From Kitasatospora sp. NBC_01246 (GTDB lineage: Bacteria; Actinomycetota; Actinomycetes; Streptomycetales; Streptomycetaceae), in NCBI RefSeq assembly GCF_036226505.1, contig NZ_CP108484.1, positions 3,658,001 through 3,722,000 on the forward strand: a stretch of DNA of 64,000 bases, in the 5' to 3' direction. Made by a program: the position numbers and the translations under genes. The notes beneath the pieces were generated by a model that was not told the DNA's origin, made no database searches, and saw only the letters and a list, made by a program, of their open reading frames with translations. Position 1 is the first letter of the stretch; each line of letters opens with the position of its first letter. Shown here one piece after another: positions 49,117 to 58,150 of the stretch.

Positions 49117-49896
49117 CTAGGCCTTGCCGACCAGCTCGCGCCGGTTCGCCGCCGCCGTGCGGGTGGCGGGCTCGATGGTCTTCAGGTGCTTGGGCATCCG
49201 GCGGATCATCGCGAGCAGGAGCACCAGGCCGGCGCGGGCCAGGTAGATCGTCGCCTTGATCGGGGAGGCGCTGGGCGTACCGGTGGTCCGCTCGCGCATC
49301 GCCACCGGGACCTGCCGGATGACGAAGCCGCAGCGGGCGGCGCCGACCATGCTCTCGATGGTGTCGCCCAGGTACTCGACCGGGTACCACTGCGAGAAGA
49401 ACTCGATCATCGGCTTGTTGCAGGCCTTGAAGCCCGAGGTGGTGTCGGTGAGGCGGGTCCGGGTGACCCTCGACAGCACCACCGAGAGCAGCTTCATCGC
49501 CCAGCTGCGCGGGCCGCGCACCTTGTAGCTGCCCTGGCCGGCGAACCGGGCGCCGATGACCAGGTCGGCCTCCTGGAGCTTCTCCAGCAGCGCCGGCACG
49601 TACGCGGGGTCGTGCTGGCCGTCGGCGTCGCACTGGATGGCGACGTCGTAGCCGTGCAGGTGCGCGTAGCGGTAGCCGAACCGCATGGCGCCGCCGACAC
49701 CGAGGTTGTACGGCAGCTGCGCGACCCGGGAGCCGGCCGCGGCGGCCACGGCGGCGGTGTTGTCCACGGAGCCGTCGTCGACCACCAGGGTGTCCACGCC
49801 GGGGAGCTTCTGCTGGATCTCGTGGAGGATCTTGGGCAGACCCTCCGCCTCGTTCCAGGCGGGGAGGATGATCAGAACCCGCTTGCCGTCGATCAT
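49117..49896 (-). CDS. Family 2 glycosyltransferase, polyprenyl-phosphate type
   Basis: 259 residues. GT-A fold with LIILPAWNEAEGLPKIL, TLVVDDGSVDNT and the metal-binding QCDADGQHDP. It most resembles dolichyl/polyprenyl-phosphate sugar synthases. No large transmembrane domain follows, but a hydrophobic C-terminal helix (IYLARAGLVLLLAMI) may anchor it. ATG 49896 overlaps the stop of the DUF2304 gene (ATGA), indicating a coupled pair. The longer frame upstream is a shadow of that gene. Confidence 0.88.
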   Translation of the reverse strand: MIDGKRVLIILPAWNEAEGLPKILHEIQQKLPGVDTLVVDDGSVDNTAAVAAAAGSRVAQLPYNLGVGGAMRFGYRYAHLHGYDVAIQCDADGQHDPAYVPALLEKLQEADLVIGARFAGQGSYKVRGPRSWAMKLLSVVLSRVTRTRLTDTTSGFKACNKPMIEFFSQWYPVEYLGDTIESMVGAARCGFVIRQVPVAMRERTTGTPSASPIKATIYLARAGLVLLLAMIRRMPKHLKTIEPATRTAAANRRELVGKA

Positions 49897-50294
49897 GCCG
49901 TCACCCCGGAGTCCGTCGCCTTGCCGGCGTCGTTGCTGCTGCGTGCGATCGGGTACCCGTGGTGCTCGGCCAGGTGGGCCCGCATCATGGCGACGTCCTC
50001 GGCCAGGGTCCGGGTCTCCGCCTCCAGCCGGGAGGCCTCCCAGCTCAGGTGCAGCGAGACCATCAGGACCAGGACGAAGCCCGCGAAGAGCACGAGGCTC
50101 ACGCCGGAGGCGATGCCGAGCCGGCGGGCGGTCGAGTCGAGGATCGTCGGGAAGAACCCGAGCGGCGCCACGACGACGCCGATCGCGAGCCAGATAGCCG
50201 CGTACTTCTCCCGGAGCTGCTGTCGGCGCAGCAACTCCAGGATGTAGACGAGCACCAGCACGCCGGTGATCGAAGTGATGACGGTGAGATGCAC
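49893..50294 (-). CDS. DUF2304 small membrane protein
   Basis: 133 residues with three predicted spans (about 2-20, 32-50, 64-84) and a soluble coiled C-terminus (WEASRLEAETRTLAEDVAMM). The LREKYAAIWLAIGVVV segment marks DUF2304, a family regularly paired with family-2 glycosyltransferases in surface-glycan loci. Function is unproven; a partner or flippase for the lipid-linked sugar is a reasonable inference. It overlaps the glycosyltransferase by four bases. Confidence 0.85.
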   Translation of the reverse strand: MHLTVITSITGVLVLVYILELLRRQQLREKYAAIWLAIGVVVAPLGFFPTILDSTARRLGIASGVSLVLFAGFVLVLMVSLHLSWEASRLEAETRTLAEDVAMMRAHLAEHHGYPIARSSNDAGKATDSGVTA

Positions 50295-50401
50295 GACTGG
50301 AGGCGCCTTTCAGCGGCAGTGGCGTGGCCAAGGGTAATCACATATTAAAGGCGCGGCGTGAACGTCCCGCCGCCGCCGGCTGTGGGCCCGGCGAACGGGC
50401 G

Positions 50402-51718
50402 TCATACCTCCGACGACTGGTGTGCCGCCAGTGGTGCCCGGTGTTCCGCCACGGGCCGGGCCGGGGCGGACAGCGAGCGGGCCAGCGCCCACAGCATGGC
50501 AGCAGCGCTGACCGCCGCACCAGCCAGGTAGGCGAGTTCGACCCTGGTGGCGATCGCCCCGGGTACCAGGGTGACGGCCACCAGCACCACGGAACCGGCC
50601 AGCCAGGAGAGCAGCTGGCGCTGGTGGCGCCCGAGCGCGAGCAGGGCCTGGCCGAAGACGGTCGCCAGCATGTAGCAGAGCGTGCCGAGGGCCAGCCAGA
50701 GGAAGTCCACCGAACCCAGCACGTCCTGCGCCTTGAAGAACAGCCGGATCGCCCAGGGGCCGAGGATCACCGTCGGCAGGCCGGCCGCGGCGCTCATCAG
50801 CACCACGATGCCGCCGGTGCGCAGCAGGACCTTGCGGAACTCCCCGTGGTTGCCGGCCGCGGCGGCGCCGGAGAGCGAGGAGACCAGGGAGGCCTGGATC
50901 GCCGCGTAGGCGAAGAGCGGCACCCGGGCCAGCACCACGGCGTTCAGCAGGGCGGCGATCAGCGCCTTGGAGGACGGCGAGAGCACGCCGACGCTGACCA
51001 CGGCCGCGTTGACCATCAGCTGGGCCAGCAGCGTCGAACCGGTCAGCAGGCCGAGCCCGGTGACGACGTCGCGCCAGACCGGGGCCGGACCGCCGCGCCG
51101 GTCCGCGAGGACCGAACGCATCCCGATCGCCGAGGCGGCGAGCGGTGCGGCGACCAGGATCAGCGCGAACGCGAACGCGGAGTGCGCGCCGAACACCGGG
51201 ATCAGCGCGGCGAGCCCGATCCGCAGCCCGCCGTCGACGGCGAGCTGCATGCCGTACGCGCCGAAGTTGCCCAGGCCGGCCAGTGCCCCGCGGGCCACCG
51301 AGCTCACGGCCAGGCCGACCAGGGCGCCGCCCAGGCCGGCCACCAGGCCGAGGTCGCCGGAGAAGAAGCGGTCCGCGATCGGCCGGGCGGCGGCCGCGAT
51401 CACGGCCAGCACCGCCACCAGGACCCCGGCGGTGACCAGCAGGACCCGCCGGATCGCCGGTCCGGGGCCCTGTCCCGCCACGTCACGGGCGGCCACCAGG
51501 CGGGTCAGCTCCAGCTCGACCGGAGAGAACAGCCCGTACCCGACGGACATGACCACGGTCCAGAGCATCGAGACGCCGGCGACCTGGGTGGTGTCCAAGC
51601 TGTGCCCGGCCAGGGCCAGGAAGATGTACGAGGAGACACCGAGGACCACGGTGCCCCCCGCGACGAGCCGCACACCGGGGGGCAGCGCCCCCAGCAGCTT
51701 GGCCACCGGGTTCGTCAT
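50402..51718 (-). CDS. Polysaccharide flippase (Wzx/MOP-like)
   Basis: 438 residues, almost entirely hydrophobic with 12-14 spans, of the oligosaccharidyl-lipid/polysaccharide exporter type (MLWTVVMSVGYGLFSPVELE; VVLARVPLFAYAAIQASLVS). It would translocate a lipid-linked glycan across the membrane. ATG 51718 overlaps the rmlB stop by four bases (ATGA), so it is coupled to nucleotide-sugar synthesis. Confidence 0.83.
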   Translation of the reverse strand: MTNPVAKLLGALPPGVRLVAGGTVVLGVSSYIFLALAGHSLDTTQVAGVSMLWTVVMSVGYGLFSPVELELTRLVAARDVAGQGPGPAIRRVLLVTAGVLVAVLAVIAAAARPIADRFFSGDLGLVAGLGGALVGLAVSSVARGALAGLGNFGAYGMQLAVDGGLRIGLAALIPVFGAHSAFAFALILVAAPLAASAIGMRSVLADRRGGPAPVWRDVVTGLGLLTGSTLLAQLMVNAAVVSVGVLSPSSKALIAALLNAVVLARVPLFAYAAIQASLVSSLSGAAAAGNHGEFRKVLLRTGGIVVLMSAAAGLPTVILGPWAIRLFFKAQDVLGSVDFLWLALGTLCYMLATVFGQALLALGRHQRQLLSWLAGSVVLVAVTLVPGAIATRVELAYLAGAAVSAAAMLWALARSLSAPARPVAEHRAPLAAHQSSEV

Positions 51719-52689
51719 CGCAGGGTGGCCTTGGCCTTCAGCGGCTCCCACCAGGCGCGGTTCTCGCGGTACCAGGCGATGGTGGCGGCGAGGCCGTCCT
51801 CGAAGCGGACCTGCGGGGCGTAGCCGAGCTCCTCGCTGATCTTGGTGATGTCCAGCGAGTAGCGCAGGTCGTGGCCCTTGCGGTCGGCGACCGGCTCGAC
51901 CATCGACCAGTCGGCGCCGGCGGCCTGGAGCAGCAGCTCGGTGAGCTCCTTGTTGGTGATCTCGGTGCCGCCGCCGATGTTGTAGACCTCGCCGGAGCGG
52001 CCCTTGCGCATGGCCAGCTCGATGCCGCGGCAGTGGTCGGAGACGTGCAGCCAGTCCCGGATGTTGCCGCCGGTGCCGTAGAGCGGCACCTTCCTGCCGT
52101 CCAGCAGGTTGGTGGTGAACAGCGGGATGACCTTCTCCGGGAACTGGTAGTGCCCGTAGTTGTTGGAGCAGCGGGTGACCACCACGTCCATGCCGTGGGT
52201 GCGGTGGTAGGCGAGCGCCAGCAGGTCCGAGCCGGCCTTCGAGGCCGAGTACGGGGAGTTGGGCGCCAGCGGCCACTCCTCGGTCCACGAGCCCTCGGAG
52301 ATGGAGCCGTAGACCTCGTCGGTGGAGACGTGGACGAAGCGGCCGACGCCGTGCTTCTTGGCCGAGTCCAGCAGCACCTGGGTGCCCAGGACGTTGGTGA
52401 CCACGAACGGGCCGGCGCCCTCGATGGAGCGGTCCACGTGCGACTCGGCCGCGAAGTGGACGACCACGTCGTGGCCGGGCATGACCTGGTCGACGGCCTC
52501 CGCGTCACAGATGTCGCCACGCACGAAGGAGTAGCCGCTGTGACCGGCGACGGGCGCCAGGTTGGCCTCGACGCCCGAGTAGGTGAGCTTGTCGAAGACG
52601 GTGATCTGATCCGTTGCGTCGGCGCCGAGCAGCTGGCGGACGAACTCTGAACCGATGAAGCCGGCGCCGCCGGTGACGAGGATGCGCAT
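51715..52689 (-). CDS. rmlB: dTDP-glucose 4,6-dehydratase
   Basis: 324 residues; forms dTDP-4-keto-6-deoxyglucose. NAD-binding GGAGFIGS (7-14), catalytic Thr123-Asp124-Glu125 (STDEVYG) and Tyr147/Lys151 (YSASK) are all present, as is RCSNNYGHYQFPEK. It is divergent from rmlA across 81 bp and heads the minus-strand unit rmlB-flippase. Confidence 0.96.
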   Translation of the reverse strand: MRILVTGGAGFIGSEFVRQLLGADATDQITVFDKLTYSGVEANLAPVAGHSGYSFVRGDICDAEAVDQVMPGHDVVVHFAAESHVDRSIEGAGPFVVTNVLGTQVLLDSAKKHGVGRFVHVSTDEVYGSISEGSWTEEWPLAPNSPYSASKAGSDLLALAYHRTHGMDVVVTRCSNNYGHYQFPEKVIPLFTTNLLDGRKVPLYGTGGNIRDWLHVSDHCRGIELAMRKGRSGEVYNIGGGTEITNKELTELLLQAAGADWSMVEPVADRKGHDLRYSLDITKISEELGYAPQVRFEDGLAATIAWYRENRAWWEPLKAKATLR

Positions 52690-52770
52690 AGTGCGGGCAG
52701 TCTACCGGTGTGCCCCGGGGCCCTCGCCCCGGGTCAGCGGCGGGCTCCGAACCTCACATAAGCTGCGCGC
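52690..52770. promoter_or_regulatory. rmlB-rmlA divergent promoter region
   Basis: Only 81 bp serve both genes. Toward rmlB, TAGACT (minus strand, near 52703-52698) is a good -10. Toward rmlA, CATAAG (52757-52762) lies eight bases before the ATG with no Shine-Dalgarno sequence, as expected for a leaderless transcript. No good -35 is visible for either. Confidence 0.5.
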
Positions 52771-53646
52771 ATGCGTGGAATCCTCTTGGCGGGCGGCACC
52801 GGGTCACGACTGTGGCCGCTGACCCGAGCAGTCTCGAAGCAGCTCCTCCCCGTCTTCGACAAGCCGATGATCTACTACCCGCTGTCGACCCTGGTCATGG
52901 CGGGCATCAGCGAGATCCTGATCATTACCACCCCGCAGGACCAGGAGCAGTTCCAGCGGCTGCTCGGCGACGGCTCCCAGTTCGGCCTCAAGCTGGAGTA
53001 CGCCGTCCAGGAGAAGCCGGAGGGCATCGCCCAGGCCTTCGTGCTCGGCGCCGACTTCATCGGTGACGAGCCCGTCGCGCTGATCCTCGGCGACAACATC
53101 TTCCACGGCAGCGGCCTCGGCACCCGGCTCGCGCAGCGCACCGCGCCGCAGGGCGGCATGGTGTTCGCCTACCCGGTCGCCGACCCGACCGCGTACGGCG
53201 TGGTGGAGTTCGACGACAACGGCCAGGTCATCTCCATCGAGGAGAAGCCCACCCAGCCCAAGTCCCGCTACGCGGTGCCCGGCCTGTACTTCTACGACAA
53301 CCGCGTGGTCAAGATCGCGGCCGGCCTGCGCCCGAGCGCGCGCGGCGAGCTGGAGATCACCGCGGTCAACGAGGAGTACCTCAAGACCGGTGAGCTGCAC
53401 GTCACCATCCTCGACCGCGGTACCGCCTGGCTCGACACCGGCACGTTCGTGTCGATGGTGCAGGCCTCCGAGTTCGTCCGGGTCATCGAGGAGCGCCAGG
53501 GCTTCAAGATCGGCTGCATCGAGGAGGCGGCCTGGCGGGCCGGCCTGATCGACGACGCGCAGCTGCGCGAGCTGGCCGAGCCGCTGTGCAAGAGCGGCTA
53601 CGGCGACTACCTGATCGCGCTGCTCGAAGAGGAGGCGGCCCGGTGA
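52771..53646 (+). CDS. rmlA: Glucose-1-phosphate thymidylyltransferase
   Basis: 291 residues of the short RmlA class, making dTDP-glucose from dTTP and glucose-1-phosphate. It shows [45 protein letters not shown] and [20 protein letters not shown] (as IEEKP). The stop overlaps the rmlC start (GTGA). No ribosome-binding site precedes the ATG. Confidence 0.96.
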   Translation: MRGILLAGGTGSRLWPLTRAVSKQLLPVFDKPMIYYPLSTLVMAGISEILIITTPQDQEQFQRLLGDGSQFGLKLEYAVQEKPEGIAQAFVLGADFIGDEPVALILGDNIFHGSGLGTRLAQRTAPQGGMVFAYPVADPTAYGVVEFDDNGQVISIEEKPTQPKSRYAVPGLYFYDNRVVKIAAGLRPSARGELEITAVNEEYLKTGELHVTILDRGTAWLDTGTFVSMVQASEFVRVIEERQGFKIGCIEEAAWRAGLIDDAQLRELAEPLCKSGYGDYLIALLEEEAAR

Positions 53647-54242
53647 AGTTCCGTGAGCTCTCGATCCCCGGCGCCTTCGAGGTCACCCCGCAGCAGCACG
53701 GCGACCCGCGCGGCCTGTTCATGGAGTGGTACCGCTTCGACCGGCTCGAAGAGGTGGTCGGCCACCCGCTGAAGTTCGCCCAGGGCAACCTGTCGGTGTC
53801 CGCCAAGGACGTCGTGCGCGGCATCCACTTCGCCGACGTCCCGCCCGGCCAGGCCAAGTACGTCAGCTGCGTGCGCGGCGCCGTGCTCGACGTGATCGTG
53901 GACCTGCGGGTGGGCTCCCCCGCCTTCGGCCGCTGGGAGTTCGTCCGGCTGGACGACGCCGAGCGCAGGTCGGTCTACATCCCCGAGGGCCTCGGCCACG
54001 GTTTCTGCGCGCTGACCGACGACGCCACGCTGTCCTACGTCTGCTCCGAGACCTACAACCCGACCGGTGAGCACGCGGTGCACCCGCTGGACCCGGACCT
54101 CGGGATCGAGTGGCCCACCGACGCCCCGCAGCTGTCCGCCCGGGACGACGCCGCGCCCTCGCTGGCCGAGGCGCTCGCCACCGGCCTGCTGCCGGACTAC
54201 GAGAAGTGCCTCGCCTTCACCGAGAGCCTGCGCACCCGCTGA
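53643..54242 (+). CDS. rmlC: dTDP-4-dehydrorhamnose 3,5-epimerase (RmlC family)
   Basis: 199 residues from a GTG coupled to rmlA (GTGA). The cupin fold carries the catalytic His62 (RGIHFAD) and the [13 protein letters not shown] segment. The family epimerises C3 and C5 of dTDP-4-keto-6-deoxyglucose. Followed by a strong terminator, so the rmlAC unit ends here. Confidence 0.93.
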   Translation: MKFRELSIPGAFEVTPQQHGDPRGLFMEWYRFDRLEEVVGHPLKFAQGNLSVSAKDVVRGIHFADVPPGQAKYVSCVRGAVLDVIVDLRVGSPAFGRWEFVRLDDAERRSVYIPEGLGHGFCALTDDATLSYVCSETYNPTGEHAVHPLDPDLGIEWPTDAPQLSARDDAAPSLAEALATGLLPDYEKCLAFTESLRTR

Positions 54243-54248
54243 ACCGCC

Positions 54249-54291
54249 CGATGCCCGGGCCCGCCGCCCTCCGGCGCGGGCCCGGGCATCG
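54249..54291 (+). terminator. rmlC terminator
   Basis: A perfect 16-bp stem (54249-54264 with 54276-54291) and an 11-nt loop, seven bases after the rmlC stop. Confidence 0.88.
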
Positions 54292-54398
54292 TCGTCCGCC
54301 CCGGCGGGAGCCGCCGACCGGCTCAGTATGATGGGCCCGCCGCGGGGTCCTCGCCCCGCACCCGGCCCCGACTCAGACCAGCGGATGTGCCCTCCACC

Positions 54399-55301
54399 AT
54401 GACCACTCTGGAAATCCTGCTTCCGTACTACGGCGACGTCGCGCTGATGCAGGCCGCGGTCCGCAGCGTGCTGGCGCAGAGCGATCCCGACTGGCGGCTG
54501 ACCGTCGTCGACGACGGCCGGGAGCCCGGCGTCCCGGAGTGGTTCGCCGAGCTCGGCGACCCGCGGGTGCGGTACTTCCGGAACGAGCAGAACCTCGGCG
54601 TCACCGGCAACTACCGCAAGTGCCTGGGCATGGCCGAGTACGAGTACATGATGTTCATGGGCACCGACGACATCATGCTGCCCAACTACGTCGCCACCAT
54701 CCGCTCGATCCTGGCCCAGTACCCCGGCGTCGCGATGATCCAGCCGGGCGTCCAGGTGATCGACGGCGACGGGAAGCCGACCAGCTCGCTGGCCGACGAG
54801 GCCAAGCGCCGGATCTACGCGCCCAAGCAGCAGGGCCGCACCCTGCGGGGCGGCGAGGAGCTCGCGGTCAGCCTGCTCAAGGGCAACTGGCTGTACTTCC
54901 CGTCGATCTGCTGGCGCACCGAGGCCGTGCGGACCACCGGTTTCCGCGACAACCTGGAGATCATCCAGGACCTCGCGCTCGTCATCGACCTGCTCCAGGC
55001 CGGCGAGCACATGGTCGTCGACGACGTCCGGGCGTTCCAGTACCGCCGACACACCGTCAGCATCTCCTCGAAGTCCGCCTACAGCGGCACCCGGTTCACC
55101 GAGGCCCGCCGGTACTTCCTGGACGCCGCCGACCGCCTGGACGCGCACGGCTGGCCGCGGGCCGCCAAGGCCTCCCGGATGCACCTCTCGGCCCGGATCC
55201 ACGCCCTCACCCTGGTCCCGGGCGCGATGCGCGCCGGCCAGTGGGACGGGGCGAAGGCCCTGCTGCGCAACGCCACCAGCACCGCCGCCCGCCCCCGCTG
55301 A
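54399..55301 (+). CDS. Family 2 glycosyltransferase, soluble
   Basis: 300 residues. GT-A domain: LEILLPYYGDVALMQAAVRS, LTVVDDGREPGVPEW and the metal motif MFMGTDDIMLPNY, with RTTGFRDNLEIIQDLALVID as the acceptor-side region. No membrane span, so a cytosolic transferase adding a sugar to the growing unit. ATG 54399 has no clear Shine-Dalgarno sequence; a GTG at 54387 in the same frame is an alternative. Donor and acceptor unknown. Confidence 0.85.
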   Translation: MTTLEILLPYYGDVALMQAAVRSVLAQSDPDWRLTVVDDGREPGVPEWFAELGDPRVRYFRNEQNLGVTGNYRKCLGMAEYEYMMFMGTDDIMLPNYVATIRSILAQYPGVAMIQPGVQVIDGDGKPTSSLADEAKRRIYAPKQQGRTLRGGEELAVSLLKGNWLYFPSICWRTEAVRTTGFRDNLEIIQDLALVIDLLQAGEHMVVDDVRAFQYRRHTVSISSKSAYSGTRFTEARRYFLDAADRLDAHGWPRAAKASRMHLSARIHALTLVPGAMRAGQWDGAKALLRNATSTAARPR

Positions 55302-55368
55302 CCCAGCCGCCACCGTCCCGGGCCCGTCACCGCCCCGGGCCCATCACCGCCCCAGGGAGTCACCGCAC

Positions 55369-56325
55369 ATGACCGCACCGCACCCGGCCCCCTCCCGGGT
55401 CGCCGTCCTCGGCGGCACCGGCTTCATCGGCCGCGTGGTCGGCGCCCGCCTGCTGGAGCAGGGCGCCGAGGTCGTCAGCCTCGCCCGCAAGGCCCCGGCC
55501 GTGCCGGCGCCCGGCCGGTTCGTCGCCTTCGACATCTCCTCCGACGCCGCCGCCGACCTCACCGCGCTGCTCGACCGCGAGCGGATCGACACCGTCGTCA
55601 ACGCGGCCGGCGGCATGTGGGGCCTGAACGACGAGCAGATGTACCAGGCCAACGTGGTCCTGGTGGATCGCCTGATCGAGGCCGTCTGCGCGATGGCCTC
55701 CCCCGCCCGCCTGGTCCACCTCGGCACCGTGCACGAGTACGGCATGGCGCCGGTCGGCACCAGCCAGCGCGAGAGCGACCCCGCCGCGCCGGTGATGGAG
55801 TACGGCAAGCTCAAGCTCACCGCCACCGAGGCCGTCGTCCGCGCCGTCGAAGCCGGCCGGCTGGACGCGGTGTCGCTGCGGCTCGGCAACGTGGTCGGCG
55901 CCGGCCAGCCCGGTCACAGCCTGCTCGGTGTGATGGCCGCCAAGCTGGACGCCGCCCGCCGGGCCGGCGAGACCGCTCAGCTCTCGCTGCAGCCGCTCAC
56001 CGCCCAGCGCGACTTCGTCGACCTCGGCGACACCCTGGACGCCGTGCTGCTCGCCGCCGTCCGCCCGGACGTGCCGCCGGTGGTCAACATCGGCACCGGC
56101 GCCGCGTCCTCCGCCCGGCTGCTGGTCGAGCTGCTGATCGAGGAGAGCGGGGTGCCCACCGAGATCACCGAGGTCCCCGCGCCGGACGGCACCGGCCCGG
56201 AGACGGAGTGGCAGCAGCTCGACATCACCGTCGCCCGCGAGCGGCTCGGCTGGGAGCCCCGGCGGACCCTGCGCGAGGCCGTCCGCGACCTCTGGGAGGC
56301 CCAGATCGCCGCTCCGCAGGCGTAG
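55369..56325 (+). CDS. NAD-dependent epimerase/dehydratase (extended SDR)
   Basis: 318 residues. NAD(P)-binding GGTGFIG (15-21) and catalytic Tyr145/Lys149 (YGKLK) are clear; HLGTVHEYG supplies the Thr of the triad. It belongs with nucleotide-sugar reductases/epimerases. As no rmlD is seen in the cluster, it is the best candidate for the 4-keto reduction of the RmlC product. The resulting sugar (rhamnose, 6-deoxytalose or another) cannot be told. It starts 67 bp after the glycosyltransferase, across a twice-repeated GTCACCGCCCCGGGCCC. Confidence 0.85.
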   Translation: MTAPHPAPSRVAVLGGTGFIGRVVGARLLEQGAEVVSLARKAPAVPAPGRFVAFDISSDAAADLTALLDRERIDTVVNAAGGMWGLNDEQMYQANVVLVDRLIEAVCAMASPARLVHLGTVHEYGMAPVGTSQRESDPAAPVMEYGKLKLTATEAVVRAVEAGRLDAVSLRLGNVVGAGQPGHSLLGVMAAKLDAARRAGETAQLSLQPLTAQRDFVDLGDTLDAVLLAAVRPDVPPVVNIGTGAASSARLLVELLIEESGVPTEITEVPAPDGTGPETEWQQLDITVARERLGWEPRRTLREAVRDLWEAQIAAPQA

Positions 56326-56434
56326 GGCCCCGGCCCGCGTCCGACGAGCACCGCACGCCGCCACGGGGCGGCGTCCGCGACGACCGCGGGCGCCGCCCGG
56401 CCGATCCGCCGGGGGAGCCATCAGCCGACCAGCA

Positions 56435-57667
56435 GTGCTCCGCCCGCGCGGCACCCTCGCGCGGATCCTCGACGACCGGGCGAACGGGCTCGGCGCGCTC
56501 CGCCTCCTGCTGGCCGCCACCGTCGTCGTCTCGCACGTCTTCCCGCTCGGCTGGGGACACCCCGATCCGCTCTGGCTCTGGAGCGGCCGGCAGACCGACC
56601 TCGGCAAGGCCGCCGTCCTCGGGTTCTTCGCACTCTCCGGATTCGTGATCACCGAGAGCGCCCGACGGCTCCCGCCCGGCCGCTACCTCTGGCACCGGGC
56701 CCTGCGCATCGGGCCCGGCCTCGGCGGCTCGCTGCTGTTCTCGGCCGCCGTCCTGATGCCCGCCCTGTACTGGTGGCAGCACGGCACCCTGGGCGGCTTC
56801 TGGACCCGCCCGGACGGTCCGCTGAGCTATCTGACCAGCCTCGGCAGTGCCGCGCCCACCACCGGCTGGGACGTCTCGGGCGTGATCGCCGAGGGCGTCC
56901 GCAGCGGGACCAACTTCGACCGGAGCCTCAACGGCGCCCTCTGGTCGCTCAAGTACGAGCTGCTCTGCTACCTGGCGGCGGGGCTGCTGGCCGCCCTGGG
57001 GCTACTGCGCCGGCGGGCGTTCGTCGCCTCGGCGGCGCTCGCGCTCTGGCTCCTGGTCGCGAGCGGCGCCGTGGACCTCCCGGCCGAGGTGCCCCCGGCG
57101 GGCGGGCCCGGGGTGGCGCTCCCGCTGCTGGGCCTGGTCACCTTCCACCTCGCCGCCACCCTCGGCCTGGCCTTCCTGCTCGGCGGCGTGCTGCGGCTCT
57201 ACGCCGAGCGGGTCCCGCTCCACGACGCCCTGGCGCTGACCGCCGCGCTCGTCCTGACCGGCTCGGCCCGCTGGGGCGGCTTCGCGGTGCTCGGCGTCCC
57301 CGCGCTGGTCTATCTGCTGTTCTGGGCCGCGTCGGCGCTCCCCCGCCGCTGGCGGGCGATCGGCGTGCGCGGCGACTACTCGTACGGCGTGTACGTCTTC
57401 GGCTTCCCCGTCGAGCAGGCGCTGGCACTGACCGGCGCAGCCCGCTTCGGTCCGCTCGGCTTCCTGGCCGGCGCGCTGGCCGTGACCGGTCTGCTGGCGG
57501 CGCTCTCCTGGCACCTCGTCGAGGCGCCCGCGCTGCGGCTGCGGTCCTGGATCCCGGGGCAGCGGCGGCGGACCGCCGGGCGCGGGCCCCGGCCCCCGGC
57601 ACCGCCGCGGCAGCCCCGGACGCCGTCCCAGCCGCCGCCGAAGCCGCCCGGGGTCACTTCTCCCTGA
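56435..57667 (+). CDS. Acyltransferase-3 family membrane protein
   Basis: 410 residues with about ten spans of the OafA/NolL type, which O-acetylate surface sugars. The active-site-like LLAATVVVSHVFPLGWG (His) and FFALSGFVITESAR are present. The last 45 residues are a Pro/Arg tail. GTG 56435 is used, but its Shine-Dalgarno sequence is poor; an in-frame ATC at 56420 sits right behind GGGGGAGCC and may be the true, rare start. The 3' end overlaps the convergent GtrA gene by 14 bp. Confidence 0.82.
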   Translation: MLRPRGTLARILDDRANGLGALRLLLAATVVVSHVFPLGWGHPDPLWLWSGRQTDLGKAAVLGFFALSGFVITESARRLPPGRYLWHRALRIGPGLGGSLLFSAAVLMPALYWWQHGTLGGFWTRPDGPLSYLTSLGSAAPTTGWDVSGVIAEGVRSGTNFDRSLNGALWSLKYELLCYLAAGLLAALGLLRRRAFVASAALALWLLVASGAVDLPAEVPPAGGPGVALPLLGLVTFHLAATLGLAFLLGGVLRLYAERVPLHDALALTAALVLTGSARWGGFAVLGVPALVYLLFWAASALPRRWRAIGVRGDYSYGVYVFGFPVEQALALTGAARFGPLGFLAGALAVTGLLAALSWHLVEAPALRLRSWIPGQRRRTAGRGPRPPAPPRQPRTPSQPPPKPPGVTSP

Positions 57668-58133
57668 AGACCCAGATCTTCATCAGCAGGAACCGGACCA
57701 CCGTCGCCAGACCGTTCGCGGCGATCAGCCCGGCCACCTCGACCGCCTTCGAGGCGTTCGGCGCGGCCAGGTCGAGCAGCGCCAGCGCCCCGGAGCTCAG
57801 ACCGAGGCCGATGAGGAAGGCCACCGCGCCCTGGAGCTGGTGACGCAGCGCGCCCTCACTGCCGGTGATCCCGAAGGTGAACCGGCGGTTGGCCGCGGTG
57901 TTGGCGACCGCGCTGACCGCGAGCGCGATGAGGTTGGCCGCCTGGGGGTCGACGAAGCGCCGGGCCACCACGTAGAGGAGCAGGTAGAAGAGGGTGCTCA
58001 GGACCCCGATCACCAGGAAGGACGGGACCTGGCGCTTGGCCGTCCCGGTGTCGGAGGGCCGCGGGCCCTGGCCGGCCGGCGGCACCTCGGCCGCTTCGGT
58101 CGGCTGGTCGGTGGAAACCATGTGAGCACCCAT
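57654..58133 (-). CDS. GtrA-family membrane protein
   Basis: 159 residues with four predicted spans after a 35-residue polar start: PSFLVIGVLSTLFYLLLYVV, ANLIALAVSAVANTAANRRF (family-typical NRRFTF) and the end RFLLMKIWVFRE. GtrA proteins are thought to flip polyprenyl-phosphate sugars. It is the third gene of the minus-strand set GT2 - large membrane protein - GtrA. The start could be ATG 58133 or 58121; neither has a strong Shine-Dalgarno sequence. Confidence 0.87.
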   Translation of the reverse strand: MGAHMVSTDQPTEAAEVPPAGQGPRPSDTGTAKRQVPSFLVIGVLSTLFYLLLYVVARRFVDPQAANLIALAVSAVANTAANRRFTFGITGSEGALRHQLQGAVAFLIGLGLSSGALALLDLAAPNASKAVEVAGLIAANGLATVVRFLLMKIWVFREK

Positions 58134-58150
58134 GCGATCGGTTCGGGGGT

